From: Granulibacter bethesdensis | Lineage (GTDB): Bacteria > Pseudomonadota > Alphaproteobacteria > Acetobacterales > Acetobacteraceae | NCBI RefSeq assembly: GCF_001889545.1 | Contig: NZ_CP018194.1 | Coordinates: 124,001 to 188,000 of the forward strand | DNA length: 64,000 nucleotides | Direction of reading: 5' to 3' | In this document: positions 39,000-48,409 of the stretch, one piece after another | Numbering within the stretch: the stretch's first letter is position 1 | How the letters are laid out: each line of letters opens with the position of its first letter | Notes under the pieces: generated by a model | Told to the model about the DNA's origin: nothing | Database searches by the model: none | The model's input: the letters and a program-made list of their open reading frames with translations, nothing else | Made by a program: the position numbers and the translations under genes

Positions 39000-39928
39000 G
39001 CTGCGTTTCCCGCCTGCGGGGATGGGACAGGGACCGCATAGCATCCCAGCACGACAGGCGGACGCAACAGGGGCGTCAGGGCTGCCAGCCGGGGATCGGA
39101 ATCCTCAACAAATCCGGCGACATCTGCCAGCACATGGGCGTCATCCGCCCCCGATATGCGACGCAGGATCGTATTGCCGACCGAAAAACCGGCATTGATC
39201 AGCATTTGTGTCAGCCGTGCCCGGCTGATGTCGGAAGCGATTTCCAGACCCAGTAAAGCGCGGTCATCGCCGGACGGATCGGGCGCGATGGCTGCCACCG
39301 CCATGGCATCGGCACGGGGAGCGCCTTCGGGCCGGGTGTTCCAGACGGGTAAGCGGGCGACGATATGGATGCGGGGCGCATCATGGTGCAACAGGGCGGT
39401 CCACCATGCGGCACGGGGCGATTCGTCATCGACCGGGGCCGGGACCACGGCCACCATGGTCTGTCCGCTGCTGACATCGGCAATGGCCTGAGCCGGGCTG
39501 CCATAGATGCGCAGTGGTGTCAGGGCCCCGAAATGCTCCCGCGCGATCTGGGTCATGGCGGCGGAGCCGTCATCGCTGTCGCAGACCGAGACGGTAAAAT
39601 TGCGTTGCATGCTGTTCGATCCGGCGAATAGCTCCCGCCAGATACGGATGATGGTGTGTTCCGGGAACTGTCCCTGATGGCGTCCGAGCAGACGGCGAAT
39701 GATCGCTGCTTCCCGTCCTGGTCGGATCGAGACACCGCTCTTTGTTGTGGCGATGGAACGGACTGTTTCCGCCCGTTGGATCAGGAGATCGTGCAGTGCA
39801 TCATCGATCGTATCCAGTTTTGCGCGCAGCATCCCCAGCGCTGCTTCGGCCCCGCCGGTGGAAGCGGGAGACGATGCATCCGGTGGAGACAGAACAGGCG
39901 AGGCAAGACCAGACAGAATGGGGCGCAT
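38996..39928 (-). CDS. Chorismate mutase with degenerate prephenate-dehydratase-like domain
   Basis: A 310-residue protein. The N-terminal AroQ helical domain (about residues 25-115) has [19 protein letters not shown], the arginines of [11 protein letters not shown], and RIWRELF. After it comes a region that looks like a dehydratase ([32 protein letters not shown]) and an ACT-like tail, but the dehydratase T-R-F motif is absent and the Asn of the P-I-E-N-S element is lost. Mutase activity is likely, dehydratase activity unlikely. The ATG at 39928 lacks a clear ribosome site. It heads the tyrosine operon and is divergent from metX. Confidence 0.78.
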   Translation of the reverse strand: MRPILSGLASPVLSPPDASSPASTGGAEAALGMLRAKLDTIDDALHDLLIQRAETVRSIATTKSGVSIRPGREAAIIRRLLGRHQGQFPEHTIIRIWRELFAGSNSMQRNFTVSVCDSDDGSAAMTQIAREHFGALTPLRIYGSPAQAIADVSSGQTMVAVVPAPVDDESPRAAWWTALLHHDAPRIHIVARLPVWNTRPEGAPRADAMAVAAIAPDPSGDDRALLGLEIASDISRARLTQMLINAGFSVGNTILRRISGADDAHVLADVAGFVEDSDPRLAALTPLLRPPVVLGCYAVPVPSPQAGNAA

Positions 39929-39992
39929 GACGATATCGGGCCAATATTCGGGCGCCTGTTGTGCAGGGGCCAAATCCTTAATGAAGATCGAC

Positions 39993-40036
39993 CTGATAGC
40001 CGAAGCATGCCTCGCTGCAAAGCATTGCAGTATCAG
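39993..40036. other. Nested dyad between the chorismate mutase and metX genes
   Basis: An outer inverted repeat CTGATA (39993-39998) / TATCAG (40031-40036) encloses a 6-4-6 hairpin CTGCAA-AGCA-TTGCAG (40015-40030). Between them lies the imperfect palindrome CGAAGCATGCCTCG (40001-40014). As RNA this could form a three-way junction on either strand. The position fits a metX leader or an operator for one or both divergent operons. Confidence 0.45.
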
Positions 40037-40131
40037 CCATGGCGGTTGAGCATGGGCGGGGTGGTTGCACGATGGGCATGAGAGGGCATAGTCACCCTTT
40101 GCCGGGAGCTGCCCCCCGGAGCCATGACCGG

Positions 40132-41352
40132 ATGAAGCCATCTGTGAATACAGCGCCACAAAAAGATGTTTTCGTCTTTCGGGATGGCCTGCCGCTGGAT
40201 AATGGCGGCAGCCTGGACGGGATTCGCATTGCCTATCGTACCTATGGCGCGCTGAATGCAGATGCCAGCAACGCGATTCTGGTGTGCCATGCGTTGACGG
40301 GTGATCAATATGTGGCTGATCCCAATCCCGTCACTGGCAAGCCTGGATGGTGGTATGGTGTGGTAGGACCCGGCTGCCCGATTGATACCAACCGTTATTT
40401 CGTCATCTGCTCCAACGTGATTGGCGGTTGTATGGGCAGCACCGGGCCGCGCAGCCCTCGTGACCCGGACATGCCGGATGATGCGCCCGGTGTAGAGTTG
40501 TGGGGTACCGATTTTCCCAGTCTGACCATCCGGGACATGGTGCGCGCCCAGAAAAAACTGATTGAGCATCTCGGCATTGCACGCCTGTTTGCGGTGATTG
40601 GCGGCTCTTTTGGCGGGATGCAGGCCCTGCAATGGGCGGCAAGCTATCCGGATGCGGTGTTCGCGGCGATCCCGATTGCCACGGCCTCCTTCCATTCGGC
40701 GCAGAACATTGCCTTCAACGAAGTCGGGCGGCAGGCGATTTTCGGTGATCCGAACTGGAACGGGGGGGCCTACTGGCGCACCGGAAACATGCCGGAGCGT
40801 GGTCTGGCGGTGGCCCGGATGGTGGCCCATATCACCTATCTCAGCGAACAGGCGCTGGCGCGGAAATTCGGACGCCGGGTGCGTCGTGACGGGATGGGGG
40901 GGGAGACCGCCGCCAATCTGTTCGGGGAGATGTTCGAGGTCGAAAGCTATCTGCGCTATCAGGGTGGCGCGTTCGTGAAGCGGTTCGATGCCAATTCCTA
41001 TCTGACCATCACCCGGGCGGCGGATCATTTTGATCTGGCGGAAGAATATGGTGGTGATCTTGCGGCGGCGTTTGCGGGCACGAAAACACGGTTCTGCGTT
41101 ATCTCCTTCAGCTCCGACTGGCTTTACCCTACGGCCGAGAGCCGCCATATCGCCCGCGCCCTGAACCGTGTGGCGGCGAATGTGAGCTTCGTGGAAGTGA
41201 CCTCCGACAAGGGACATGACGCGTTTCTGCTGGATGAACCGGATTTCCATCGCGTGCTGAATGGTTTTCTTGAGGGATGTGCCGATCATGCCGGGCTGGC
41301 GTTCAATGGTTTTGGCGGTGGCTCCGCATTGCTGCGGGTGGAGGCATCATGA
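40132..41352 (+). CDS. metX: Homoserine O-acetyltransferase
   Basis: Acetylates homoserine in methionine synthesis. An alpha/beta hydrolase of 406 residues: nucleophile elbow [28 protein letters not shown], and the catalytic Asp/His at the end (SSDWLYP and [10 protein letters not shown]). The start is uncertain: ATGs at 40039, 40072, 40078 and 40132 are in frame; 40132 follows CGGAG by 10 bases and gives a family-like N-terminus. It overlaps metW by ATGA. Selectivity for acetyl- versus succinyl-CoA is not settled by sequence alone. Confidence 0.9.
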   Translation: MKPSVNTAPQKDVFVFRDGLPLDNGGSLDGIRIAYRTYGALNADASNAILVCHALTGDQYVADPNPVTGKPGWWYGVVGPGCPIDTNRYFVICSNVIGGCMGSTGPRSPRDPDMPDDAPGVELWGTDFPSLTIRDMVRAQKKLIEHLGIARLFAVIGGSFGGMQALQWAASYPDAVFAAIPIATASFHSAQNIAFNEVGRQAIFGDPNWNGGAYWRTGNMPERGLAVARMVAHITYLSEQALARKFGRRVRRDGMGGETAANLFGEMFEVESYLRYQGGAFVKRFDANSYLTITRAADHFDLAEEYGGDLAAAFAGTKTRFCVISFSSDWLYPTAESRHIARALNRVAANVSFVEVTSDKGHDAFLLDEPDFHRVLNGFLEGCADHAGLAFNGFGGGSALLRVEAS

Positions 41353-42008
41353 ACAACCTGTCCTCTCCGCCCGAGCCTTCGCACGCCATGCGGCATAGCG
41401 GGCGGAACATGCGGCTTGATCTGCGTCTGATCGCGGAGATGATCGAGCCGCGCAGCCGCGTGCTGGATATTGGCTGCGGCGATGGCGCGCTGATCGAGCA
41501 TCTGATGCGCACCCGTGGCTGCGACGCGCGCGGGATCGAGATCGACATGGCGGAGGCAACGCGGGCGGTCGCACATGGCCTGTCAGTGATGCATGGTGAT
41601 GCTGATGAGGATCTGGCGCATTACCCGGATGATGCGTTTGACTACGTCGTGCTGTCCCGCACGCTTCAGGCAGTCGAACGCCCCCGGGAAGTGTTGCGTC
41701 AGATGTTGCGTATCGGCAGCCGGGCGCTGGTGAGCTTCCCCAATTTCGGGCACTGGCAAGTGCGGCTTCAGTTGCTGGTATTGGGCAGAATGCCGATGAC
41801 CGGGGCATGGAACCGCGTATGGCATGAGACTCCCAATATCCATCCCTGCACTATCCGCGATTTTTTCGAGTTGTGCGCGCAGGAAGGCTATCAGGTCGAA
41901 CAATGGCTGGCAGCGGGGGAGGCCGGTCAGCGCTCTCCCTGGCGGCGCTCGGCAAGGCTTGCCAATCTGTTCGGGGAACAGGGCCTGTTCATGCTGCGCA
42001 AGGCATGA
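41349..42008 (+). CDS. metW: MetW methyltransferase-like protein
   Basis: A 219-residue Rossmann methyltransferase-fold protein that accompanies MetX and is needed for or enhances its activity in many proteobacteria. Motif I is [15 protein letters not shown]; the family-specific [16 protein letters not shown] and [19 protein letters not shown] are present. The start overlaps the metX stop (ATGA). A terminator follows. Confidence 0.92.
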   Translation: MNNLSSPPEPSHAMRHSGRNMRLDLRLIAEMIEPRSRVLDIGCGDGALIEHLMRTRGCDARGIEIDMAEATRAVAHGLSVMHGDADEDLAHYPDDAFDYVVLSRTLQAVERPREVLRQMLRIGSRALVSFPNFGHWQVRLQLLVLGRMPMTGAWNRVWHETPNIHPCTIRDFFELCAQEGYQVEQWLAAGEAGQRSPWRRSARLANLFGEQGLFMLRKA

Positions 42009-42010
42009 AA

Positions 42011-42037
42011 AAGCCCTGGTCTGTCAGACCAGGGCTT
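42011..42037. terminator. Hairpin terminator between metW and the YeaQ-like gene
   Basis: A perfect 12-bp stem: AAGCCCTGGTCT (42011-42022), 3-base loop, AGACCAGGGCTT (42026-42037). On the minus strand it is followed by five T, so it is a strong terminator for the YeaQ-like gene. It may also end metW, though the + strand T-run is short. Confidence 0.85.
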
Positions 42038-42061
42038 GAAATCCGGGCGGGGCAGTAACGC

Positions 42062-42325
42062 TCACACCGTATTTGATGAACGACCGACGATGAAGCGGTA
42101 GACTGCCAGAATGATGATGGCGCCTACGACCGAGCCGATAAAGCGGGCGCCATCCTCGGGACCATACCAATGCAGGGCGCGGCCAAGCCAGGTTGCAACC
42201 AGAGAGCCGCCAATGCCCAGCAGGATGGTGACGATGATACCACCCGGATCACGTCCCGGCATGATCAGCTTGGCCACGGCCCCGACGATCAGGCCAATGA
42301 GAATAGTCCACAGAAGCGAAAACAT
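42062..42325 (-). CDS. YeaQ/YmgE (GlsB) family membrane protein
   Basis: An 87-residue transglycosylase-associated-type protein with three membrane segments: LLWTILIGLIVGAVAKLIMPG, IIVTILLGIGGSLVATWLG and FIGSVVGAIIILAVYRF. Family members are stress-induced and of unknown biochemistry. The ATG at 42325 fits the family N-terminus MFSLLW; the open frame extends 15 codons further without family likeness. Confidence 0.86.
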   Translation of the reverse strand: MFSLLWTILIGLIVGAVAKLIMPGRDPGGIIVTILLGIGGSLVATWLGRALHWYGPEDGARFIGSVVGAIIILAVYRFIVGRSSNTV

Positions 42326-42396
42326 TGCAGTGCGCCTTTGATGCAGGTCTCCAGACCGATCATGACGCATGAACGCTGAAAAGGTTCAGCCATGAC

Positions 42397-42428
42397 GATG
42401 CCAGGGCTTCATGATGCCAGGGCTTTAT
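42397..42428. repeat. Two tandem copies of a 16-base unit
   Basis: GATGCCAGGGCTTCAT (42397-42412) is directly followed by GATGCCAGGGCTTTAT (42413-42428), one base different. The second copy contains the stop codon of the histidine kinase on the minus strand, so the unit probably arose by local duplication at the gene end. Confidence 0.8.
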
Positions 42429-43948
42429 GATGTCTGAACAGGAGACTGTCCTGTCAGCTTTATGGCTCCTGAGGCGGTAGAAGAGCTATCGGCCTCTTCA
42501 GCATCCGATAGAGCCTTTGGTGTGGCGGCATGCAGGATGAGCACCGCGCGCAGGCCCGGATTGTTATCTTCAAGTCGCAGGACACCCCCATGCAGTTGGG
42601 CTACCGCCTGCACCAGAGCGAGACCGAGACCTGATCCGGGCGTGCTGCGGGCGGTTTCGCCGCGGAAAAAACGCTCTGTCGCCCGGTTGCGGTCGGCTTC
42701 CGGAATACCGGGGCCGTTATCTGCAACCAGTGCAAAAATATCTGCTCCATTACGCCAGCCGCTCAGATGCAGTGTGCCGCCGGTGGGAAGGAATTTGATG
42801 GCATTGTCGAGCATATTCGCCAAAGCCTGTTGCAGCAGGCTGCGATCACCGAAAATCGGCAGCGGATCGGGGCAGTCGAACACGAACAGAAGGTTTTTCT
42901 CTTCGGCCAGCGGTTCGTACAGCTCACAGAGATCGGCCATAATGGGTTGAAGGTCCGTGCTGGCAAAAGCGGATCGTCTCGCGCCGCTTTCAATTTCTGC
43001 GATCCGCAGCAGGCCGTGAAAAATTGCCGTGACACCATCCAGATCGGTAATGGCGCGCTCGACCGCGGCAGCCAGTTTCGTGTCTTCCTCGCTATGGGTC
43101 AGCGCATCTTCCAGACGGGCGCGAACCCGGGCAATGGGGGTGCGCAGATCATGGGCGATGGCGTTGGAGACCTGCTTCACGCCCTCCATCAGCCGGCCGA
43201 TCCGGTCCAGCATGTCATTGACGGTTTCGGCCAGACGATCAAATTCGTCTCCCCGCCCGGAGAGTTTGACACGGCGGGTCAAGTTCCCGGCCCCGATGGC
43301 GGCGGCAACCGAGGAGATATCGGCCAGTGACCGCCGGAACAGCCCCCTGACCACCCAAGCCCCCGCAACGCTCAGGGCGATCACGACCACCATGGCCCAG
43401 ACCAGTGACCCGGTCAGCAGATCCCGCAGCCGTGCCCGCGCCTGTACATCGCGCCCGACCAGAAGATGAAAGCCGCTGGGCAGGTCGAAGCGGCGGATAC
43501 GCGCCAGAGATTTGGTTCCGGCCCGCTGGATCGACAATTCGAACCAGGTATTGGTCGTGTTCATCTGGGTTGGCCAATGCGCCAGATTACCGGCGATTCG
43601 CCTCTGCTCGGGATCAGTCAGCAGATAGATCGCGTCATCATCCAGATTTTCACTGAGACGTTCCTGAATCCCCTGCACAAGGGCCGGCAGACCCCCATCG
43701 TTCCAGCGCTCCGCCAGCCCCTGTGCATCAGTGAGAATGGCTGTCTCGGTCTGGCGATTCAGCAGACCGGCCGTGGTCCACCAGAGGAAAACCGCCAGAG
43801 CCAGGGCGCTGATGGCGAACAGCCCCGCATAGAGCATGGCGAAGCGCACACTGGCGGAGGGCACCAGCGAGATATTGCGCCGGAATGCCCGCAACCACAG
43901 ACTCCAGCGGCGCAGCAGGGACCGCCGGGGAATGGCCCCTTCAGCCAT
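42425..43948 (-). CDS. Sensor histidine kinase
   Basis: A 507-residue membrane kinase. Two membrane helices (about 33-60 and 185-210) flank a periplasmic sensor of roughly 125 residues. A HAMP domain (SSVAAAIGAGNLTRRVKLSGRGDEF) follows, then an H-box with AIAHDLRTPIARVRA, an N-box with LANMLDNAIKF, and ATP-lid motifs DNGPGIP and GSGLGLALV. The start overlaps the response-regulator gene by 8 bases. With the DegP-like protease upstream this looks like an envelope-stress system; the signal is unknown. Confidence 0.9.
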   Translation of the reverse strand: MAEGAIPRRSLLRRWSLWLRAFRRNISLVPSASVRFAMLYAGLFAISALALAVFLWWTTAGLLNRQTETAILTDAQGLAERWNDGGLPALVQGIQERLSENLDDDAIYLLTDPEQRRIAGNLAHWPTQMNTTNTWFELSIQRAGTKSLARIRRFDLPSGFHLLVGRDVQARARLRDLLTGSLVWAMVVVIALSVAGAWVVRGLFRRSLADISSVAAAIGAGNLTRRVKLSGRGDEFDRLAETVNDMLDRIGRLMEGVKQVSNAIAHDLRTPIARVRARLEDALTHSEEDTKLAAAVERAITDLDGVTAIFHGLLRIAEIESGARRSAFASTDLQPIMADLCELYEPLAEEKNLLFVFDCPDPLPIFGDRSLLQQALANMLDNAIKFLPTGGTLHLSGWRNGADIFALVADNGPGIPEADRNRATERFFRGETARSTPGSGLGLALVQAVAQLHGGVLRLEDNNPGLRAVLILHAATPKALSDAEEADSSSTASGAIKLTGQSPVQTS

Positions 43949-44621
43949 CCGCCCGGAGCATGTAGCCAGCGTTGCGCACGGTATGGATCAGGCTGACGGT
44001 AAAGGGCTTGTCCACTTTCTGCCGCAGGCGAGAGACATGGACGTCGATCACGTTGGTTTGAGGGTCGAAATGATAGTCCCACACGCCCTCCAGCAGCATG
44101 GTGCGGGTCACGACCTGATCGGCATGACGCATCAGGAATTCCAGCAGGCGGAATTCCCGCGGCTGAAGGTCTATTTTCTGGCCACCGCGCTTTACGCTGC
44201 GGGACAGCAGATCCATTTCCAGGTCTGCAACCACCAGCTTGGTGGTGGGGGCATCGGTCTTGCCGCGTCGTGTCAGTGCTTCCACGCGGGCCAGCAGCTC
44301 GGAAAAGGCGAAGGGTTTGGAAAGGTAGTCATCGCCACCCGCTTTCAACCCTTTCACCCTCTCATCCACGCCGCTGAGCGCGGAGAGAAACAGCACCGGC
44401 GTATTGACGTCCTGGCTGCGCAGGGTTTCCAGCAGGCGCAGACCATCGACGCCGCCCGGCAGCATGCGATCAAGCACGATGGCATCGAAATTCTCGCTGG
44501 CGGCCATGAACAGCCCATCCCGTCCGTTATCCCGGTGCTCTACCGTGTGGCCTGCCTCGCGCAGTCCTTTCACGATGAAGCCGGCTACGTCCTTATCGTC
44601 TTCAACAAGTAAAATGCGCAT
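43941..44621 (-). CDS. OmpR/PhoB-family response regulator
   Basis: A 226-residue DNA-binding regulator. The receiver domain has the acidic pair E7-D8-D9, phospho-acceptor D51 (in IVLDRMLPG), and Lys in YLSKPFAF. The C-terminal winged helix contains LQPREFRLLEFLMRHADQVVTR and TNVIDVHVSRLRQKVD. It begins 3 bases after the protease stop and overlaps the kinase start by 8, so the three are one operon. Confidence 0.92.
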   Translation of the reverse strand: MRILLVEDDKDVAGFIVKGLREAGHTVEHRDNGRDGLFMAASENFDAIVLDRMLPGGVDGLRLLETLRSQDVNTPVLFLSALSGVDERVKGLKAGGDDYLSKPFAFSELLARVEALTRRGKTDAPTTKLVVADLEMDLLSRSVKRGGQKIDLQPREFRLLEFLMRHADQVVTRTMLLEGVWDYHFDPQTNVIDVHVSRLRQKVDKPFTVSLIHTVRNAGYMLRADG

Positions 44622-44624
44622 TCT

Positions 44625-45767
44625 TCAGCCCGCATGTTCTGCCGGTCGGCGACCGACGGTGATCTCAATGTCGATGTCACGTCCCTGACGCTGTACTGTC
44701 AGACGGGCAGTGCTGCCGGGGGGAATGGCTGCAATGGCGCGGATCAGACTGCGGGCGCTCTGTACCGCAGCACCGTTGACAGCCTCTACCAGATCGCCGG
44801 CACGAAGCCCACTCCGCGCCGCCGGTCCATTCCTGTCGACACTGGCGATCAGCACGCCTGCCATATCGGTCTGGCTGGAATCCTCAACGGCGACCCCCAG
44901 CCAGCCGCGGTCGATATGTCCTTTGCTGCGCAGGATTTCCACCACATGGGCGGCCAGTTCGGCAGGGATGGCGAAGCCGATTCCGACGGAGCCGCCAGTG
45001 GGGGAGACGATGGCGGTGTTCAGCCCGACCACCTGCCCGGCCATATTGAAGGTCGGGCCGCCGGAATTGCCGGGATTGATTGGCGCATCAAGCTGCAGGA
45101 AATCGTCGAACGGGCCTGCCCCGATGTCACGCCCGCGAGCGGATACGATCCCCGCCGTGACGGACCCGCCCAGCCCAAAAGGATTCCCTGCGGCGAGAAT
45201 CCAGTCTCCGACCTCCACCACACGGCTGTCGCCCCATGTGACATAGGGCAGCGGGCGGCTGGTATTCACCTTGATGACGGCAATATCGGTCAGATCGTCG
45301 ATCCCCAGCACACGGGCCGGAAGTTCCGAACCGTCGGAGAGGGAGACGATGATGCGGTCGGCATGTCCGACCACATGGTTATTGGTGATGATAATGCCTG
45401 ATGGATCAAGGATGAAGCCCGAGCCGGCCCCCATCACCTGTTCCCTCCGTCCACGCAGTTTGTCGCGAAACTGCTTTTCGAACGGCGTGCCTTTCAGCTC
45501 TGGCGGCATCTGCGCCAGTGCTTCCTGTGGCGAGAGCGATTCGGTAACGGCAATATTCACCACGGCCGGCATGATTTTCTTGACCAGCGGGGCAAAGCTG
45601 TCCGGTGCCGTGCGGGCCTGACAGGCGCTGGTGGACAGCAGCATTGCCGCCAGCATGACGATGCAGAAAGCACGGCTGCGATTTGGGCGATCTTTTGGGT
45701 GGCCCTTTGGGTGGCCCTTTGGGTGGCCATGAGATGGCCGTGGCCGGTCAGGCTTGGAAAACGGCAT
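44625..45767 (-). CDS. DegP/HtrA-like periplasmic serine protease with one PDZ domain
   Basis: A 380-residue trypsin-like protease of the HtrA group. The triad is visible: His in ITNNHVVGHAD, Asp in DDLTDIAVIKV, Ser in NPGNSGGP. One PDZ domain follows (about residues 285-370, GWLGVAVED, then RSGLRAGDLVEAVNG). The N-terminus is long and basic, then has a hydrophobic core and lipobox STSAC, so it is probably a lipoprotein. The basic stretch consists of HPKG repeats from a 12-base DNA repeat. Sharing an operon with a two-component pair suggests that pair controls it. Confidence 0.88.
   Translation of the reverse strand: MPFSKPDRPRPSHGHPKGHPKGHPKDRPNRSRAFCIVMLAAMLLSTSACQARTAPDSFAPLVKKIMPAVVNIAVTESLSPQEALAQMPPELKGTPFEKQFRDKLRGRREQVMGAGSGFILDPSGIIITNNHVVGHADRIIVSLSDGSELPARVLGIDDLTDIAVIKVNTSRPLPYVTWGDSRVVEVGDWILAAGNPFGLGGSVTAGIVSARGRDIGAGPFDDFLQLDAPINPGNSGGPTFNMAGQVVGLNTAIVSPTGGSVGIGFAIPAELAAHVVEILRSKGHIDRGWLGVAVEDSSQTDMAGVLIASVDRNGPAARSGLRAGDLVEAVNGAAVQSARSLIRAIAAIPPGSTARLTVQRQGRDIDIEITVGRRPAEHAG
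45697..45729. repeat. In-frame 12-base tandem repeat in the protease gene
   Basis: The unit GGGTGGCCCTTT (+ strand) occurs about 2.7 times (45697-45708, 45709-45720, then a partial unit). On the coding strand it gives repeated HPKG in the N-terminal region before the signal-peptide core. Length change would not break the frame. Confidence 0.85.
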
Positions 45768-45912
45768 GCAATCAGAAACCTTACGAATCTGTCATTCTAA
45801 GCGTAACCCATATTCGATCCCATGGCGTCAAGCCTTCCGCGTCAGGACAAAATTTTTCTTGAAATTTTTTATGATCGATTTTGCCGCTCCATCCCCGGCG
45901 GAGGGGAGGAAT

Positions 45913-48333
45913 TCATCCTTCTGCCGGATTTTCCGGCCAGCGATGCCGGGGATAGCGTCCGCGCATGTCGCGGCGGACATCGGCCCAGCCTCCCCGCCAG
46001 AAACCGGCGAGATCGGCGGTAATGGCCACCGGCCTTCCGGCAGGGGACAGCAATGCCAGTCGCAGCGGAATACGTCCGCCGGCCAGTTGCGGCGTGCGCT
46101 GCAACCCGTAAAAAGCCTGCGCCCGGGCGGAGGCAACTGGTACGGGCTGCATATAATCCACGCCTGCACGGGCATTCCCGGCCAGGGAAAGATGGGTGGG
46201 CATCTCCTTGTCCAGACGCTGGGCCAGTTGCCATGACAGGGCGGCACGCAGCATGGCGGCTACATCAAGGGAGGCCGGTTTAACGCCTTGTCCCAGCCAT
46301 GCGCCAAGCCAGTCCGGTGCGGTGGCGGCCAGAGCATCATCGGACCAGTCCGGCCAGCCCTGCTCCGGCTCCAATGCGCGCATCAGCTCCACCCTGGCGC
46401 GTAGCTGGCGGGCGGTATCGCTCCAGACCAGAGCGGCGAAGGCCGTCTGAGCCATGGCGTCGGAGGCGCCGGGATGGGCGGCAGGATCGGCTTTCTCCAG
46501 ACGGTCTTCCAGCACCAGCGCGCCCAGGCGCAGCTTGCGGCGGATATAGACCGCGCCGCTGGTGGAATCATGCGTCGTCTCGGTCGTTTCATGAGCAAGG
46601 TCGCGCAGGGTATCGACCTCTACCGGCACGGCCAGCCGGATACGCGGTGCTGTTTTCACTTCCAGCGAGGCGACAGCAAGTAATCGGGATCGGGCCAGTG
46701 GATCATTCGCGGTCACTTTGGCTCCGCCTCCGCCGGAGAAACGGAAACTGCCTGCCTCTCCCCGTGCCTGTGCGACCCGGTCCGGGAAAGCGGCCACAAT
46801 CAGCCGGGCCACCGCATCAGGCCCTGCCTCGCTGGCCTCAGCCGAAGCGGGGCTGGTGGTTTTCAGACGGCGCCGATACTGGGCTGCCGTCTGGCGGATA
46901 CGGACCAGCGCCCCGCGATCGGCCGCGGGATCGTCATGGCGCAGGGCTTCCAGTCGCAGCCTGAGGTCGGCGGGGGCATCCGGGCTGCGGAACGGGTCCC
47001 GTTCCTCCAGCAGGGCGGCAATATCGGCGGCCAGCAAGCGCTCCTGAGGGGTGCGGGCAGCCAGCATCATGGCAGCCAGTCTGGGATGGGCGCCGATCCG
47101 GGCCATCTGCCGGCCCGCTTCCGTGATGCGGCCTTCAGCATCGAGGGCTCCGAGATCGCCCAACAGTGACCGGGCCGCCGCCACTGCTCCATCAGGCGGA
47201 GCATCGGGAAACGGCAGGTCAGAGGGTTGTGCGCCCCAGCCCGCGCAGTCCAGCACCAGCCCGGACAGTTCGGCCTCCAGAATTTCAGGCCGGTCGAAAG
47301 GGGCCATGCCCCGCTCCATTGCCTGACTCCATAGCCGGATCGCGACACCCGGCGCTTCACGACCGGCGCGTCCGGCTCGCTGGGCGGCGGCGGCACGGCT
47401 GATGCGCAGGGTTGCCAGCCGGGTCAGCCCGGTTGCAGTGTCGAGACGCGGCGCACGACGCCAGCCGCTATCCACCACGATCCGCACACCCGGAACAGTG
47501 AGGGAGGTTTCGGCAATGGAGGTCGCCAGCACGACGCGCCGCCCCCCATTTTCCAGTGGACGAAGGGCGCGATCCTGCTCGGCGGGTGGCAGATCGCCAT
47601 GCAGCGGCAGCACGGTGGCTCCGCATCCATCCAACATGGATTGCACGCGGCGGATTTCCCCCATACCCGGCAGGAAGGCCAGCAGGTCACCCTGATGATC
47701 GGACAGGGCCGCCCTGACCGCACGGGCGGTTGCATCGGGAATGTCACGCGGATGGGTCAGGTCACGGATGCTGTGGGTGATGACGACCGGATGGGCCTGT
47801 CCGGCGCTTTCGACGATGTCGGCCTGCATCAGGGCGGAGAGACGTGCGCCATCCGCAGTGGCAGACATGGCCAGCAGCCGCAATTCAGGCCGCAAGGCGC
47901 GTTGCAGGTCCAGACAGAAGGCAAGGGCGATATCCGCATCCAGACTGCGTTCGTGGATTTCGTCGAGGATGACCAGATCCACCCCTTCCAGCCCCGGATC
48001 GGATTGCAGACGGCGCACCAGCAGCCCTTCTGTGACCACCTCGATCCGGGTGGCAGCGGAGACGGCGCTGTCGGTCCGTGTGCGGTAGCCGACCAGCTCT
48101 CCCGGTTTCTGCCCGATCAGTGACGCCATGCGTGCAGCAGCGGCACGGGCGGCCAGACGACGTGGCTCCAGCATCACCATGCGCCGGAAAGGGCCGTCCT
48201 CGCTGAGCAGAAACAGCGGAACAGTCGTGGTCTTGCCTGCACCCGGCGGTGCGACCAGAACCGCGTTGCCCCGGATCAGGGTTTCCCGCAAGGCGGGCAG
48301 GACATGTTTGACCGGAAGATCGGAGACGCTCAT
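45913..48333 (-). CDS. hrpB: ATP-dependent helicase HrpB
   Basis: A DExH-box superfamily-2 helicase of 806 residues, role in bacteria poorly defined. Seen: Walker A APPGAGKTTTVP, DEIHERSLDADIALAF (DEIH box), SATADGARLS, the motif VLATSIAETSLTVPGVRIVVDSGW, and QRAGRAGREAPG. The long C-terminal HrpB region follows. The ATG at 48333 lies just after GGGGCGGACC; an in-frame upstream start would collide with the divergent dsbD region. The 145 bases downstream hold no gene. Confidence 0.92.
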   Translation of the reverse strand: MSVSDLPVKHVLPALRETLIRGNAVLVAPPGAGKTTTVPLFLLSEDGPFRRMVMLEPRRLAARAAAARMASLIGQKPGELVGYRTRTDSAVSAATRIEVVTEGLLVRRLQSDPGLEGVDLVILDEIHERSLDADIALAFCLDLQRALRPELRLLAMSATADGARLSALMQADIVESAGQAHPVVITHSIRDLTHPRDIPDATARAVRAALSDHQGDLLAFLPGMGEIRRVQSMLDGCGATVLPLHGDLPPAEQDRALRPLENGGRRVVLATSIAETSLTVPGVRIVVDSGWRRAPRLDTATGLTRLATLRISRAAAAQRAGRAGREAPGVAIRLWSQAMERGMAPFDRPEILEAELSGLVLDCAGWGAQPSDLPFPDAPPDGAVAAARSLLGDLGALDAEGRITEAGRQMARIGAHPRLAAMMLAARTPQERLLAADIAALLEERDPFRSPDAPADLRLRLEALRHDDPAADRGALVRIRQTAAQYRRRLKTTSPASAEASEAGPDAVARLIVAAFPDRVAQARGEAGSFRFSGGGGAKVTANDPLARSRLLAVASLEVKTAPRIRLAVPVEVDTLRDLAHETTETTHDSTSGAVYIRRKLRLGALVLEDRLEKADPAAHPGASDAMAQTAFAALVWSDTARQLRARVELMRALEPEQGWPDWSDDALAATAPDWLGAWLGQGVKPASLDVAAMLRAALSWQLAQRLDKEMPTHLSLAGNARAGVDYMQPVPVASARAQAFYGLQRTPQLAGGRIPLRLALLSPAGRPVAITADLAGFWRGGWADVRRDMRGRYPRHRWPENPAEG

Positions 48334-48409
48334 GGTCCGCCCCATATCACGGCGTGCCGGGAAACGAAGCCCCGGTCGCAGCATCGAAACATGTTATCCG
48401 GGCCTGATC

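Noticed and set aside
39961-40131. SAM-II riboswitch before metX
   Set aside because: Expected from relatives, but the SAM-II sequence blocks (GAUUU helix and the GCUAAA end) are not found on the + strand; only the nested dyad is reported.
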